Shown: one piece after another, positions 17,345-25,742 of the stretch | Layout: every line of letters starts with the position of its first letter | Position numbering within the stretch: position 1 is the first letter of the stretch | NCBI GenBank assembly: GCA_028287285.1 | Contig: JAQBPY010000185.1 | Span: 1 to 64,000, forward strand | DNA length: 64,000 bases | DNA from: Gemmatimonadota bacterium | GTDB taxonomy: Bacteria; Gemmatimonadota; Gemmatimonadetes; Gemmatimonadales; Gemmatimonadaceae | Direction: 5' to 3' | Position numbers and translations under genes: made by a program | Notes under the pieces: generated by a model | Told to the model about the DNA's origin: nothing | The model's input: the letters and a program-made list of their open reading frames with translations, nothing else | Databases searched by the model: none

Positions 17345-17740
17345 ATGCCAGTTAACACCCGGCGCTGGACAGCGCGCATCCTGACAGGACTCTCGGTCGC
17401 CTTCCTGCTCTTTGACGCGACCATCAAGGTGCTTCAGGCGGCGCCAGCGATCAAAGGCACGGTGGAGCTGGGATTTCCGCCAGATGTAGTCCTTGGCATC
17501 GGCCTGCTCCAGCTGGCCTGTCTCGTCCTCTATATCGTTCCGCGCACCTCTTTCCTCGGCGCCGTGCTCCTGACCGGCTACCTGGGCGGCGCCGTCGCTA
17601 GCCACGTGCGCGTCGGCAATCCCCTCTTCAGCCACACCCTCTTTCCCACGTATGTAGCCGCGATGCTCTGGGGCGGTCTCTACCTTCGCGACGCACGCCT
17701 CCGCTCCTTGCTCAGTGCTTCGCCAGCTCCAGCGGCCTGA
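17345..17740 (+). CDS. DoxX-like integral membrane protein
   Basis: A 131-residue protein with four predicted membrane helices (about ILTGLSVAFLLFDATIKVL, VVLGIGLLQLACLVLYIV, FLGAVLLTGYLGGAVASHV and FPTYVAAMLWGGLYL). The pattern, with a conserved short loop containing HVRVGNPLFSHTLFP, is that of the DoxX-like family. Members occur beside YciI and redox genes; some have quinone-linked roles but most are uncharacterised. Here a YciI-family gene follows 89 bases downstream on the same strand, so the pair may share a promoter. Confidence 0.85.
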   Translation: MPVNTRRWTARILTGLSVAFLLFDATIKVLQAAPAIKGTVELGFPPDVVLGIGLLQLACLVLYIVPRTSFLGAVLLTGYLGGAVASHVRVGNPLFSHTLFPTYVAAMLWGGLYLRDARLRSLLSASPAPAA

Positions 17741-17829
17741 AATCCTGGCGAAGACATCCGGACGTTCCGCACAACGCTCCTCCAGGCCGGAAACGGCGAC
17801 AAACTTTTACCTATTTTTTGAGGGCACGC

Positions 17830-18198
17830 ATGAAGTTCATGACGATGGTCAGCTCCGACGAGACACTTGGTCCACCGCCACCGGCACTGTTCGGCGCCAT
17901 CATGAAGCTCGGAGAGGAGGCGATGAAGTCCGGCGTGCTCGTGGAGCAGGGTGGGCTGCACAAGACACCGGCCGGCGCGCGCGTCCGCATCAGACAGGGC
18001 AAGATCAGCATCGTGGACGGCCCATTCGCCGAGTCGAAGGAAGTAGTGGGCGGCTACGCGGTCTACGAGGTGAGCTCCAAGGAAGAAGTGCTGAAGTGGA
18101 CGAAGCGGTTCATGGAAATCCACGTGGAGCACTGGCCCGGCTGGGACGGCGTGGCGGAAGTCCGCCAGATCTTCAGTGCGTCCGACATCAAACCTTGA
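17830..18198 (+). CDS. YciI-family protein
   Basis: A 122-residue protein starting MKFMTMVSSDE. The core VDGPFAESKEVVGGYAVYEV is the signature of the YCII-related group (ferredoxin-like alpha+beta barrel). It is usually encoded next to an ECF sigma factor of the SigF/RpoE-like type; no sigma factor is present here. The family keeps a His/Asp pair suggesting catalysis, but the reaction is unknown. The preceding TATTTTTTGAGGGCACGC region supplies a GAGGG ribosome binding site. Confidence 0.85.
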   Translation: MKFMTMVSSDETLGPPPPALFGAIMKLGEEAMKSGVLVEQGGLHKTPAGARVRIRQGKISIVDGPFAESKEVVGGYAVYEVSSKEEVLKWTKRFMEIHVEHWPGWDGVAEVRQIFSASDIKP

Positions 18199-18263
18199 CA
18201 GCCCGAACATTGGTCGCGTGCACTGCTCCTCGGGGCTAACTTTTGCGATAACCCGAGGAGCCC

Positions 18264-20303
18264 ATGTCACACCGTTTTCTCATGGCTGTTTCACTTCTCG
18301 CGTCGGCCGGCGCGAGCGCGCAACTCCCCGAGCGCGCCGTTCGACGCGACATCCCGATGACCAACGCCATCCGCCGTGCATTTGCGGCCGGAACACGCGA
18401 TTCCACCGGACGGCCCGGGCGCAACTACGCGCAGCTGCGCACGGATTACACGATCAATGCGAAGCTCGACCCGAGCACGTCGCGCATTGCGGGGCACGAG
18501 ACGATCGTGGTGCAGAACAACACCGCCGATTCGCTCTCGGCCATCGTGATGCGGCTCGACATGAATCTCTTCATCGCGCAGAATCCACATGCCGCACCGT
18601 GGACCCCCGCCGAGGTGACCGATGGTTTCGTCATCTCGCGGATGACGGTGAACGGCGCGCCCGTCAACCTTGCACCGGTGGGCCGCGGCGGTGGACGCGG
18701 AGGCGGCGCACCGGCCGCGCCTACAGAGAATCGTGTCGTCGGTCTAAACACCACCCGCGCAACGATCTCCCTCGTAAAACCCATTCCTGCCAAAGGCACG
18801 GCTACGCTGGAAATCGACTGGTCGCACAAGGTGCCCGGCGGGCCCGGCGCGAACCATCGCATGACCCAGCGCTGGGCAGATACACTTTACCAGCCAACGC
18901 AGTGGTACCCGCGCGTCGCCGTGTACGACGACCTGCGCGGCTGGGACCCCGAGCTCTACGTCGGCCCCTCCGAGTTCTACAACAACTTTGGAAAGTTCGA
19001 CGTCCGCATCGATGTGCCCGCGGGCTGGATCGTTGGCGGAACAGGCGTTCTCCAGAATCCGCAGGACGTGCTGACATCTGCCGCTCGCGAGCGGCTCACG
19101 CACGTGCTCGAGAGCGATGACGTCCGCACCATCGTCGGCACTCCGGAGGTGGGTGCAGGCCAGGCAACCGCCGCGGGCGATCGTCTCGTGTGGCATTTCG
19201 TTGCCGACACGGTGAACGATTTCGCATGGGTCACCGGGAAGAAGCTCAACTGGACGGCGACACGCGCGACGATTCCCGGCAAGAGCCGCATTCCCGTGAA
19301 CATGTACTTCCTTCCGGGAGACTCCGCCCTGTATGCCAACGCCGGCCCGATCACCCGCCACGCCCTCGAGTTCTACTCGGCACTCTGGTTCCCATTCCAG
19401 TTCCCGCAGATGACGCTGCAGGACGGGCCGAGTGCGGGCATGGAATACCCCATGGTGATCAACTCCAACCAGGGTGCGGCCGATCACGAGACCGGCCACC
19501 AGTGGTGGCCGATGACCGTGAGCAACAATGAGACGTGGTATGGCTGGATGGACGAAGGCTTCAACCAGTACATGAACATTCTATCCGGCGCGGACAGCCG
19601 GAAAATCGCCCCTGTGCTCGATCGGCTCGGGCAGTCGTACGGCAGCGTGAGCGGCGATGAGGCCGAGCCGCCCATGATGTGGAACGCCAATTACGATGGG
19701 CCGTCGCGCTACGGCTTCACCACCTACTCCAAGACGCCGCTGATGCTCTCGATGCTCGGCGGCATCGTGGGGGACAGTGCGGTGCAGCGCGCGCAGAGCG
19801 AGTGGGGCAAGACCTGGATGTTCAAGCATCCGTCGCCGTGGGACTACATGTTCTTCATGAACAAGGCGTTGAACAAGGATCTGAGCTGGTTCTGGTACTA
19901 CTGGCTCTTCACTACCGAGAGCGTTGACGGCTCCATTCAGGGTGTGTCGACGTCGGGAACAAAGACCACGGTCACCGTGCATCAGGCGGGTCAGATGCCG
20001 TCACCCGTGGTGCTCAAGGTGGAGTTCGCCGCAAAGGGTCCGGCGATCAGGAAGCTGCCGAATGCCGTGATGGCCGATAGCACGACGGCCATTCTCACCT
20101 GGCCAGCAGACGTCTGGTTTGCCGGCAGCCGTACCTTCAAGGCGACGCTGGATTTTGGCGCCAGGAAGATCGAGCGGGTGGTGCTGGATCCAGGCTGTCG
20201 ATTTCCCGACCGCGACCCGTCGGACAATGCGTGGCCACGGGTAGCGGCTGTGGAGCAAGCGGCGCAAGGGCCACGCGGCGTTGCCGGAGCATGCGTGCGC
20301 TAA
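18264..20303 (+). CDS. Exported M1-family metallopeptidase
   Basis: A 679-residue protein with a signal peptide (MAVSLLASAGASA). The N-terminal beta-rich domain (about residues 50-270) includes a Gly-rich insertion (VGRGGGRGGGAPAAP). The catalytic domain has GMEYPMVI, corresponding to the GAMEN region, then HETGHQWW with zinc ligands His408 and His412 and catalytic Glu409, and WMDEGF with the third ligand Glu431, exactly 18 residues after the second His as in M1. The C-terminal part is short, so this is the compact gluzincin type. It probably trims peptides in the periplasm or outside the cell. A perfect hairpin follows the stop. Confidence 0.9.
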   Translation: MSHRFLMAVSLLASAGASAQLPERAVRRDIPMTNAIRRAFAAGTRDSTGRPGRNYAQLRTDYTINAKLDPSTSRIAGHETIVVQNNTADSLSAIVMRLDMNLFIAQNPHAAPWTPAEVTDGFVISRMTVNGAPVNLAPVGRGGGRGGGAPAAPTENRVVGLNTTRATISLVKPIPAKGTATLEIDWSHKVPGGPGANHRMTQRWADTLYQPTQWYPRVAVYDDLRGWDPELYVGPSEFYNNFGKFDVRIDVPAGWIVGGTGVLQNPQDVLTSAARERLTHVLESDDVRTIVGTPEVGAGQATAAGDRLVWHFVADTVNDFAWVTGKKLNWTATRATIPGKSRIPVNMYFLPGDSALYANAGPITRHALEFYSALWFPFQFPQMTLQDGPSAGMEYPMVINSNQGAADHETGHQWWPMTVSNNETWYGWMDEGFNQYMNILSGADSRKIAPVLDRLGQSYGSVSGDEAEPPMMWNANYDGPSRYGFTTYSKTPLMLSMLGGIVGDSAVQRAQSEWGKTWMFKHPSPWDYMFFMNKALNKDLSWFWYYWLFTTESVDGSIQGVSTSGTKTTVTVHQAGQMPSPVVLKVEFAAKGPAIRKLPNAVMADSTTAILTWPADVWFAGSRTFKATLDFGARKIERVVLDPGCRFPDRDPSDNAWPRVAAVEQAAQGPRGVAGACVR

Positions 20304-20326
20304 GTCGTTACAGGTAAATAGTTTGC

Positions 20327-20363
20327 GGCAACGCTCCAGACACTCTGTGTCTGGAGCGTTGCC
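20327..20363. terminator. Perfect 17-bp hairpin, terminator of M1 gene
   Basis: A stem of 17 perfectly paired bases (GGCAACGCTCCAGACAC and its complement) closed by a TCT loop, 24 bases past the peptidase stop and followed by GTTT. It separates the peptidase from the toxin-antitoxin pair. The short T run means it may rely on stem strength or other factors. Confidence 0.75.
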
Positions 20364-20458
20364 GTTTCCGCATGATACGTTGCAAACAGGCTTGGTGTGG
20401 ACTAAGTTGAGAACTAAGTATATGGTCCACGTGTTCACACTCAAATGATGGGGCATGC

Positions 20459-20779
20459 ATGAATGAGGTGATGAATGTCCACGCGGCCAAGACTAACCTT
20501 TCCAGGTTGCTTGTTCGCGTCGCCAATGGGGAGGAGATCGTGATTGCCAGGGATGGGGTGCCGGTTGCCAGGCTTGTTCCGTATGCATCCACCGCCGCGC
20601 CGCGCCAGCTTGGCGCATTTGCCGGCAAGCTGTGGATTTCCGAGGATGCATTCGAGACGCCCGCGTGGTTGATGGATGCGTTCGAAGGAGTGGGCGGCGA
20701 GTTGCCGTTTCCGGCCACAGCTGTTCCGGTAAGGGCGCCGCGGGTGGCTGAGCCGCGGCGGAAACCCCGCGCGCCGTGA
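20459..20779 (+). CDS. Type II antitoxin, Phd/YefM family
   Basis: A 106-residue protein. The N-terminal NVHAAKTNLSRLLVRVANGE and EEIVIARDGVPVARLVP are the conserved DNA-binding and dimer core of Phd/YefM antitoxins. The C-terminal half, which would wrap the toxin, is variable and ends in a basic tail. The ATG at 20459 is used; MNVHAAK four codons later is also possible. Its stop overlaps the toxin start as GTGA. The sequence upstream has a GTGGAC / GTCCAC dyad and a repeated ACTAAGT, suitable for autoregulation. Confidence 0.85.
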   Translation: MNEVMNVHAAKTNLSRLLVRVANGEEIVIARDGVPVARLVPYASTAAPRQLGAFAGKLWISEDAFETPAWLMDAFEGVGGELPFPATAVPVRAPRVAEPRRKPRAP

Positions 20780-21162
20780 GGTTGCTTCTGGACACGCACA
20801 CGCTCGTGTGGGCGTTGGCCGACCCTTCGCGCTTGTCCGTGCGTGCACGTGCCGCCGTCATGAATCCGTCGGCGGACGTGTACGTCAGCATGGTCAGCGC
20901 GTGGGAGCTTGCCATCCTTCAGGGGCTGGGACGCGTCCACCTGCGCACCTCGCTGGAGAGCGTTTTCTCGGAGGGTCTCGCGGCCATCCGTGCAAGGCTG
21001 CTCCCCATCCAGCTCAGGCATGTCGTCACACTTGGCGCCCTGCCGCACTACCACCGGGATCCGTTCGACCGGCTGCTTCTTGCCACGGCCGTGGGCGAGC
21101 GGCTCGCGCTGGTGTCGCGCGACGGGGCGTTTGCCCAGTATGGCGTTTCCGTGGTCTGGTAG
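20776..21162 (+). CDS. Type II toxin, PIN-domain (VapC-like) ribonuclease
   Basis: A 128-residue PIN domain. The acidic residues expected for metal-dependent RNA cleavage are present: Asp in LLLDTHTLVW, Glu in SAWELAI, Asp in DPFDRLLLA and Asp in LVSRDGAF. It starts at a GTG that overlaps the antitoxin stop by four bases, typical of toxin-antitoxin operons. By family knowledge it would cleave tRNA or rRNA when the antitoxin is lost. The target is unknown. Confidence 0.88.
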   Translation: MRLLLDTHTLVWALADPSRLSVRARAAVMNPSADVYVSMVSAWELAILQGLGRVHLRTSLESVFSEGLAAIRARLLPIQLRHVVTLGALPHYHRDPFDRLLLATAVGERLALVSRDGAFAQYGVSVVW

Positions 21163-21207
21163 AGCATCTGGGCTGTCGTTTGTCGCCCCAATTCGTCAGA
21201 TTCAGGA

Positions 21208-21564
21208 ATGGCCAGCAGCAGAGCAAAGACGTCCGCACCCAAGGGGGTGCCGGCCAAGATGGCCAGCATCAAGTGCAAGTGCGGTGAGTACCTCCACTAC
21301 ACGGCCGAGCAGGTCGGGTTCGTGGCCAAGTGCCGTTGCGGCCGTGGCGTGCAGCTGCCGTCCATGCCCATGGAGCCGCTACCGCCGGCCCCCAAGAGCC
21401 ATGCGGAGCTCGAGGACGAGTACTACCGCAAGCGGAACATCAAGTGGCAGATCGCGGCGGTGGGCCTGTTCTTCCTGCTCGTGTGCGCCGGCGTGGGCAT
21501 GGTTGCCATGAAGAGCGGCAAGCATTCGCCCGGCGTGAGTGAAGTGGGCGGCGACCCGGGCTGA
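21208..21564 (+). CDS. Small membrane protein with CxCG...CxCG zinc-ribbon-like N-terminus
   Basis: A 118-residue protein. Residues ~20-50 contain two cysteine knuckles, IKCKCGEYL and AKCRCGRGV, which look like a small zinc ribbon. One transmembrane helix (WQIAAVGLFFLLVCAGVGMVAM) follows a charged segment, with a short Gly-rich tail. The arrangement suggests a zinc-ribbon head on the cytoplasmic side. Similar zinc-ribbon/TM proteins are common and mostly unstudied. MASIKCKCG further in (ATG near 21259) is an alternative start. Confidence 0.6.
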   Translation: MASSRAKTSAPKGVPAKMASIKCKCGEYLHYTAEQVGFVAKCRCGRGVQLPSMPMEPLPPAPKSHAELEDEYYRKRNIKWQIAAVGLFFLLVCAGVGMVAMKSGKHSPGVSEVGGDPG

Positions 21565-21705
21565 CCGCCGCGTGGTGTCCACCGTCGTGCAGGGCGCCGT
21601 GATGACACCGGCCTGAGACAACCCTGTCACCCTCCCGACAGGTTCGGTCAGGTAGACTGGAGACGCGCGGTTCACAGCGGACCGTATTCATCTCTCGAGG
21701 ATCGT

Positions 21706-22737
21706 ATGTCCAGAACATTGAGTGTCGCCCTTGCTGGCGTCATGCTGGTCGCGTCGGGCGCTGCGCATGCGCAGACGTTCAAGATGGAAAAGTGGAACAT
21801 CGGCGGAGAGGGCGGCACGGATTACGTCACGGCCGAGCAGGGAACGAATCGCGTGTTCATCTCCCGGCAAACGCACGTGATGGTCGTTGACGGCATGACG
21901 GGCCAGGTGCTTGGCGACATCCCGAACACGCCGCGCATGCACGGCATCGGACTCGCACCCAGGCACAATCACGGCTTCACGACGAATGCCGGCGACTCGA
22001 GCGTCACGATCTTCGATCTCAAGACACTGGCGTTCATCAAGAAGGTGCCCATCAAGGTGGGTGGTCTCGATGGCATCATGTACGACGCCTACGACGACAG
22101 GATCATCCTGACGAACCACAGCAAGCCGGGTACTGCCATCTCGCTCGACCCCGCATCGGGTGACATTCTGGGTACGGCGGAGCTCGAGGATAACGCGCCC
22201 GAGGGCGCGATGGCCGATGGCAAGGGACACATCTTCGTCGTGAACGAGAGCAAGAACACGATGCAGGTGATCGACGTGAAGACGATGAAGACGACGGCTT
22301 CGTGGCCGCTTGCGCCGTGCGATGGCCCCACTGGCCTGGCGTATGATGCGCCGTCGAATCGGTTGTTCGCCGGCTGCGGCAAGACGTCGGTGGTTGTGGA
22401 TGCGACGTCGGGCAAGGTCGTGGCGAACATCGCGAATGGCGACGGCGTTGACGCGCTCGGCTATGATGCCTCGGAGAAGCTGATCTACATCCCATCCGGC
22501 GCGGCGGGCAACGTCACGGTGGTAAGACAGAATTCACCGGACAAGTACACGGTTGTGGCGACGGTGCCGACAGTGCGCGGCGCGAAGACGATTGCGGTGG
22601 ATGCCGCCTCGCACAGGGCGTACCTGTTTCAGCCGGAGCGTGGGCCATCCACGCCGGCGCCGGCTGGGTCGCCAGCGGGAACGCGGCCAACACCGGGGGC
22701 GATCATCGGCGCCTGGTTCGTTGCGATCAGCCATTAA
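21706..22737 (+). CDS. Exported YncE-like beta-propeller protein
   Basis: A 343-residue protein with a clear signal peptide ending GAAHAQ. The body has about seven propeller-like repeats with the YVTN/YncE rhythm: GTNRVFISRQTHVMVVDG, VTIFDLKTLAFIKKVPI, MQVIDVKTMKTTASWPL, TSVVVDATSGKVVANI. GAGGA lies just before the ATG. Propellers of this group bind DNA or act as periplasmic scaffolds; no catalytic residues are apparent. The C-terminus has a proline/threonine stretch before a final hydrophobic strand. Confidence 0.82.
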   Translation: MSRTLSVALAGVMLVASGAAHAQTFKMEKWNIGGEGGTDYVTAEQGTNRVFISRQTHVMVVDGMTGQVLGDIPNTPRMHGIGLAPRHNHGFTTNAGDSSVTIFDLKTLAFIKKVPIKVGGLDGIMYDAYDDRIILTNHSKPGTAISLDPASGDILGTAELEDNAPEGAMADGKGHIFVVNESKNTMQVIDVKTMKTTASWPLAPCDGPTGLAYDAPSNRLFAGCGKTSVVVDATSGKVVANIANGDGVDALGYDASEKLIYIPSGAAGNVTVVRQNSPDKYTVVATVPTVRGAKTIAVDAASHRAYLFQPERGPSTPAPAGSPAGTRPTPGAIIGAWFVAISH

Positions 22738-22828
22738 CTAGCTTGGCTTGTCGCACCTCTCGTGCGGGCATGCAAAACCTCTTCGCGGCGGTCACGAATA
22801 ACGCCGTTACGCCGGATCATTCGACTCC

Positions 22829-23728
22829 TTACGGAAAATCGCGAACCAGCAGTCCCAGGAATGCGTACACTCCGTGCAGGTGATCGATATGATCCGGCCC
22901 TGCGTTCCCTGCAAAGCCCAGCACCCGAAAGCCACCAGCCACCACGTCGCTGGTCTGCTGCATGCCAAGGGGCCCGTCACGGAGAACGCGGGCCCGCTTC
23001 AACCCGAGACTGGCAATGAGGTAGTCGGCCGTCTCGGTCGTACTCGCGAACGTCCCCGGAAAGATCTCGGAGTGCGTTATCACGAACCTTGTCTCCCCAC
23101 GAACCGCACGTCGCGCGAATTTCCCGAATGACGTCATGTTCATCGTATCGATGCTGCCACCCGCCGAGAGCACGGTGCGATCGGGCACGTAGCCGGCGTG
23201 CATTCCGTCAAGCAGGAGAACACCGGCAACGAGACCGGCGAGACGATCGTTGGAGAGAATTGCGCGCGCCGCACCGTAGCCGGCGCTGAAGCCGCTGATG
23301 TACACCTTGCCGAAGCGCGGAACACGAATCTCTTCGGCAACGCGAGCGATGAGCCGCGGGAATACGAGCGTGTCGAGCAGCGGACGTTCGTACGCACTTC
23401 CGCCGGCACCGAGATAGACGAAGGCGAGCACATAGCCGGGCCCCAGTTGCGAGACGGCATGCGCCACTGGTCCGTAGGCCCCCATGAAATGCACGAGCAG
23501 CGTGACAGGCTGGTCGACGCGCGTTCCCTGGGTGACGAAGACGTCCACCGGCCGCGTGAGCAGCCCCGTGATTATCGTGTGCGTGCCACGCACATCCAAT
23601 GTGTCGACTCGCTCGTGTGGACGCGACGTCTCCACCATTGGCGAGGGATTTTGCGCGGCGGGTGCGGGTGCCACCGGCCCGGGTGCCGCACGACAGGCGG
23701 CCACGGTGCCCAGAAAAAATGCGCGCAT
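22829..23728 (-). CDS. Putative alpha/beta-hydrolase lipoprotein
   Basis: A 299-residue protein. The start MRAFFLGTVAACRAAPG is chosen because it gives a lipobox (TVAAC). The core resembles an alpha/beta hydrolase: strand LLVHFMGAYGPVA, nucleophile elbow YISGFSAGYGAAR (GFSAG), acid region LLLDGMHAGYVP and a late histidine cluster DHIDHLHG. It follows the M28 peptidase gene by 46 bases on the same strand, so the two secreted enzymes are probably co-transcribed. The substrate is unknown; esterase or peptidase activity are both possible. Confidence 0.65.
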   Translation of the reverse strand: MRAFFLGTVAACRAAPGPVAPAPAAQNPSPMVETSRPHERVDTLDVRGTHTIITGLLTRPVDVFVTQGTRVDQPVTLLVHFMGAYGPVAHAVSQLGPGYVLAFVYLGAGGSAYERPLLDTLVFPRLIARVAEEIRVPRFGKVYISGFSAGYGAARAILSNDRLAGLVAGVLLLDGMHAGYVPDRTVLSAGGSIDTMNMTSFGKFARRAVRGETRFVITHSEIFPGTFASTTETADYLIASLGLKRARVLRDGPLGMQQTSDVVAGGFRVLGFAGNAGPDHIDHLHGVYAFLGLLVRDFP

Positions 23729-23774
23729 CGCATGGTGTCTCACGATGCGCGCAGTCTTCGTTCGCCGCACGGGT

Positions 23775-25631
23775 TTAGTGGCCGCAGCTCGGGTACGGCA
23801 CGTCGGGCCCCGTGATGGCGAGGCGGTCCTTCCTGTTCGCAATTGCCAGCATCACGTCGTGAATGAAGCGCGCCAGCCGCGCGGTATGATCGTACTCGAT
23901 GTACTGCGGCTCGTCCGTCGCCTGGTGGTAATCGAGCGCGTACCCGAGCGAGAAGTACGTCGTGGGAATTTCCTTGTTCACGTAGTTCACCTGGTCGCTG
24001 CGGCAGAAGCGGTTCATCGGGTTGGCGACGACGTCCCACGTCTTGTCGATGGCCATGACTTCGCTGCGCGTGGCATTGACGGAGTCGATCATGTCGCCGA
24101 ACTCGCGCGAGAGGCGACGCGAGCCGAGTGTTTGCACGGACGCGGGTCCGCCAAACTTCACCTGGTCCGCGCGGCCCTTGCCAAGCATGTCCATGTTGTG
24201 CACGGCGACGATGGACTTGAGTGGAATGGTCGGATGATCGACGAACCACTTGGAGCCCAGGAGGCCGGCCTCCTCGCCTTCGTGCGAGATGAAGACGATG
24301 GAGCGGGCCGGTTTTTCCTTTGCGAACTTCTCGGCGATTTCGAGGAGGACGACTGTACCGGAACCGTCGTCGTCGGCCCCGTTCATGATGGAATCCCGGC
24401 GCACGGGACGAATCTTGTGCGCGCGCGCGATGAGCGAGTCGATCTGGTACTGCTGCTCGGCGGTGGGGCGGCAGGATGGATCGTTGTTGCCCTGCTTGCG
24501 CGTCACGTAGTTCACGGCGCGCAGGGAATCATGATCGACGGACGCGGCGTTCGTACCCACATGATCATTGTGCGCGCCCACCACGACGTACTCGGCGGCC
24601 CGCGACGGATCGGAGCCGGGAAGCATGGCGATCACATTGCGGCCCGGCGTCTTCGAGATGTGCCAGTCGTAACTCCAGCTTTCCGTAACGGGCAGCCCGG
24701 CCATGCCGAGTGTAAGCTGGTCGACCGGCTTGCCGAAGATTGTGGTGGCGGCCGATCGGGAAATTGCCGCCGCGCTGAACGTCCCGGCGAACGGCTGGGC
24801 GGGCTGCATCGCCATGCGGCCGTTGAAGGCGCCGCTGATGATGGCTGCCGATGCGGAGTCGAGCCCGATGATGAGGACGCCGACGGCACCGCCGGCCTGA
24901 GCGCGGCCGTCGCGGACGCCGCCTGCACCGCCTGCCCTGCCGCCTGCACCAGCGCCGCGACCGCCACCGTTGGCGGCGGCAGCATCGCGCGCCGCCGCTT
25001 CGACTTTCGCTGCGGCGGCTGCACCAAACTTGTCCGGCACCGAGTCACACCGGAGTAATACCGCGGGGCGTGGGGCCCCGAGCCCAACCGCTGCAGGGCT
25101 CGCAGTAAAGACGGCGATCTTTCCCTTCAACATGGAGGGATCAATGGCGGTGGAGTCACCCCACCGTCCGGCAAACACCGTTGGCACGTTGGCGAGGTCG
25201 ACCTTGGCGGCGTAGCCATTCAGTGCGGTTGGCGCGAGTGGAATCCAGTTGGATTTTGGCCCGAGCGACGCCGTTCCTGCCACCAGCCTGGCCGAGGTGC
25301 TGTCGAAGCCCATGGGGCCAAACGCGAGGTCCTGGAAGTACGTGCCGTTGTCACCAGCTGGCTTGAGGCCAAGACGCTTGAACTCGCGCGCGATGTAGTC
25401 GGTGCCCTTGTAGTTGCCAGGCTCGCCGATGCGGCGGCCGGACATGGAATCGTCCGCAAACTGGTAGAGTCGCGTACGCAGGTCGTTGGCGGTGATGTCC
25501 GTGACCGTGGGACGCGGCGCCCACTTGAAGGGGCCTTCGTCGGGCCAAACGGGCTTGACGGTTTGGGCGTTCGCAGCTGCGGCAACCGGAAGGCTGGCGG
25601 CGAGCGCGAAAAGAAGTGAGGAGCGGCGCAC
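23775..25631 (-). CDS. Exported M28-family zinc peptidase with PA-like insert
   Basis: A 618-residue protein with a signal peptide (to about ANAQ). Metal-binding motifs of M28 are intact: VVGAHNDHV (~352-358), NGADDDGSG (~417-425) and HEGEEAGLLGS (450-460), followed by NMDMLGKG. An insert between residues ~130 and 320 corresponds to a protease-associated domain. It includes an Ala/Gly/Arg-rich low-complexity run (~202-248), probably a flexible loop. The enzyme likely releases N-terminal residues from peptides in the periplasm or medium. It heads a small operon with the hydrolase lipoprotein. Confidence 0.9.
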   Translation of the reverse strand: MRRSSLLFALAASLPVAAAANAQTVKPVWPDEGPFKWAPRPTVTDITANDLRTRLYQFADDSMSGRRIGEPGNYKGTDYIAREFKRLGLKPAGDNGTYFQDLAFGPMGFDSTSARLVAGTASLGPKSNWIPLAPTALNGYAAKVDLANVPTVFAGRWGDSTAIDPSMLKGKIAVFTASPAAVGLGAPRPAVLLRCDSVPDKFGAAAAAKVEAAARDAAAANGGGRGAGAGGRAGGAGGVRDGRAQAGGAVGVLIIGLDSASAAIISGAFNGRMAMQPAQPFAGTFSAAAISRSAATTIFGKPVDQLTLGMAGLPVTESWSYDWHISKTPGRNVIAMLPGSDPSRAAEYVVVGAHNDHVGTNAASVDHDSLRAVNYVTRKQGNNDPSCRPTAEQQYQIDSLIARAHKIRPVRRDSIMNGADDDGSGTVVLLEIAEKFAKEKPARSIVFISHEGEEAGLLGSKWFVDHPTIPLKSIVAVHNMDMLGKGRADQVKFGGPASVQTLGSRRLSREFGDMIDSVNATRSEVMAIDKTWDVVANPMNRFCRSDQVNYVNKEIPTTYFSLGYALDYHQATDEPQYIEYDHTARLARFIHDVMLAIANRKDRLAITGPDVPYPSCGH

Positions 25632-25742
25632 GGATGGTCTGGAAGAAGGAGTTGGCTGAGTGAAATGTGTGCACTGCGAGATCGATGGGCAATCAGCCGG
25701 GTCCTTCGCTTCGCTCGAGACGGCAAATCGGCATCGTCTCTC

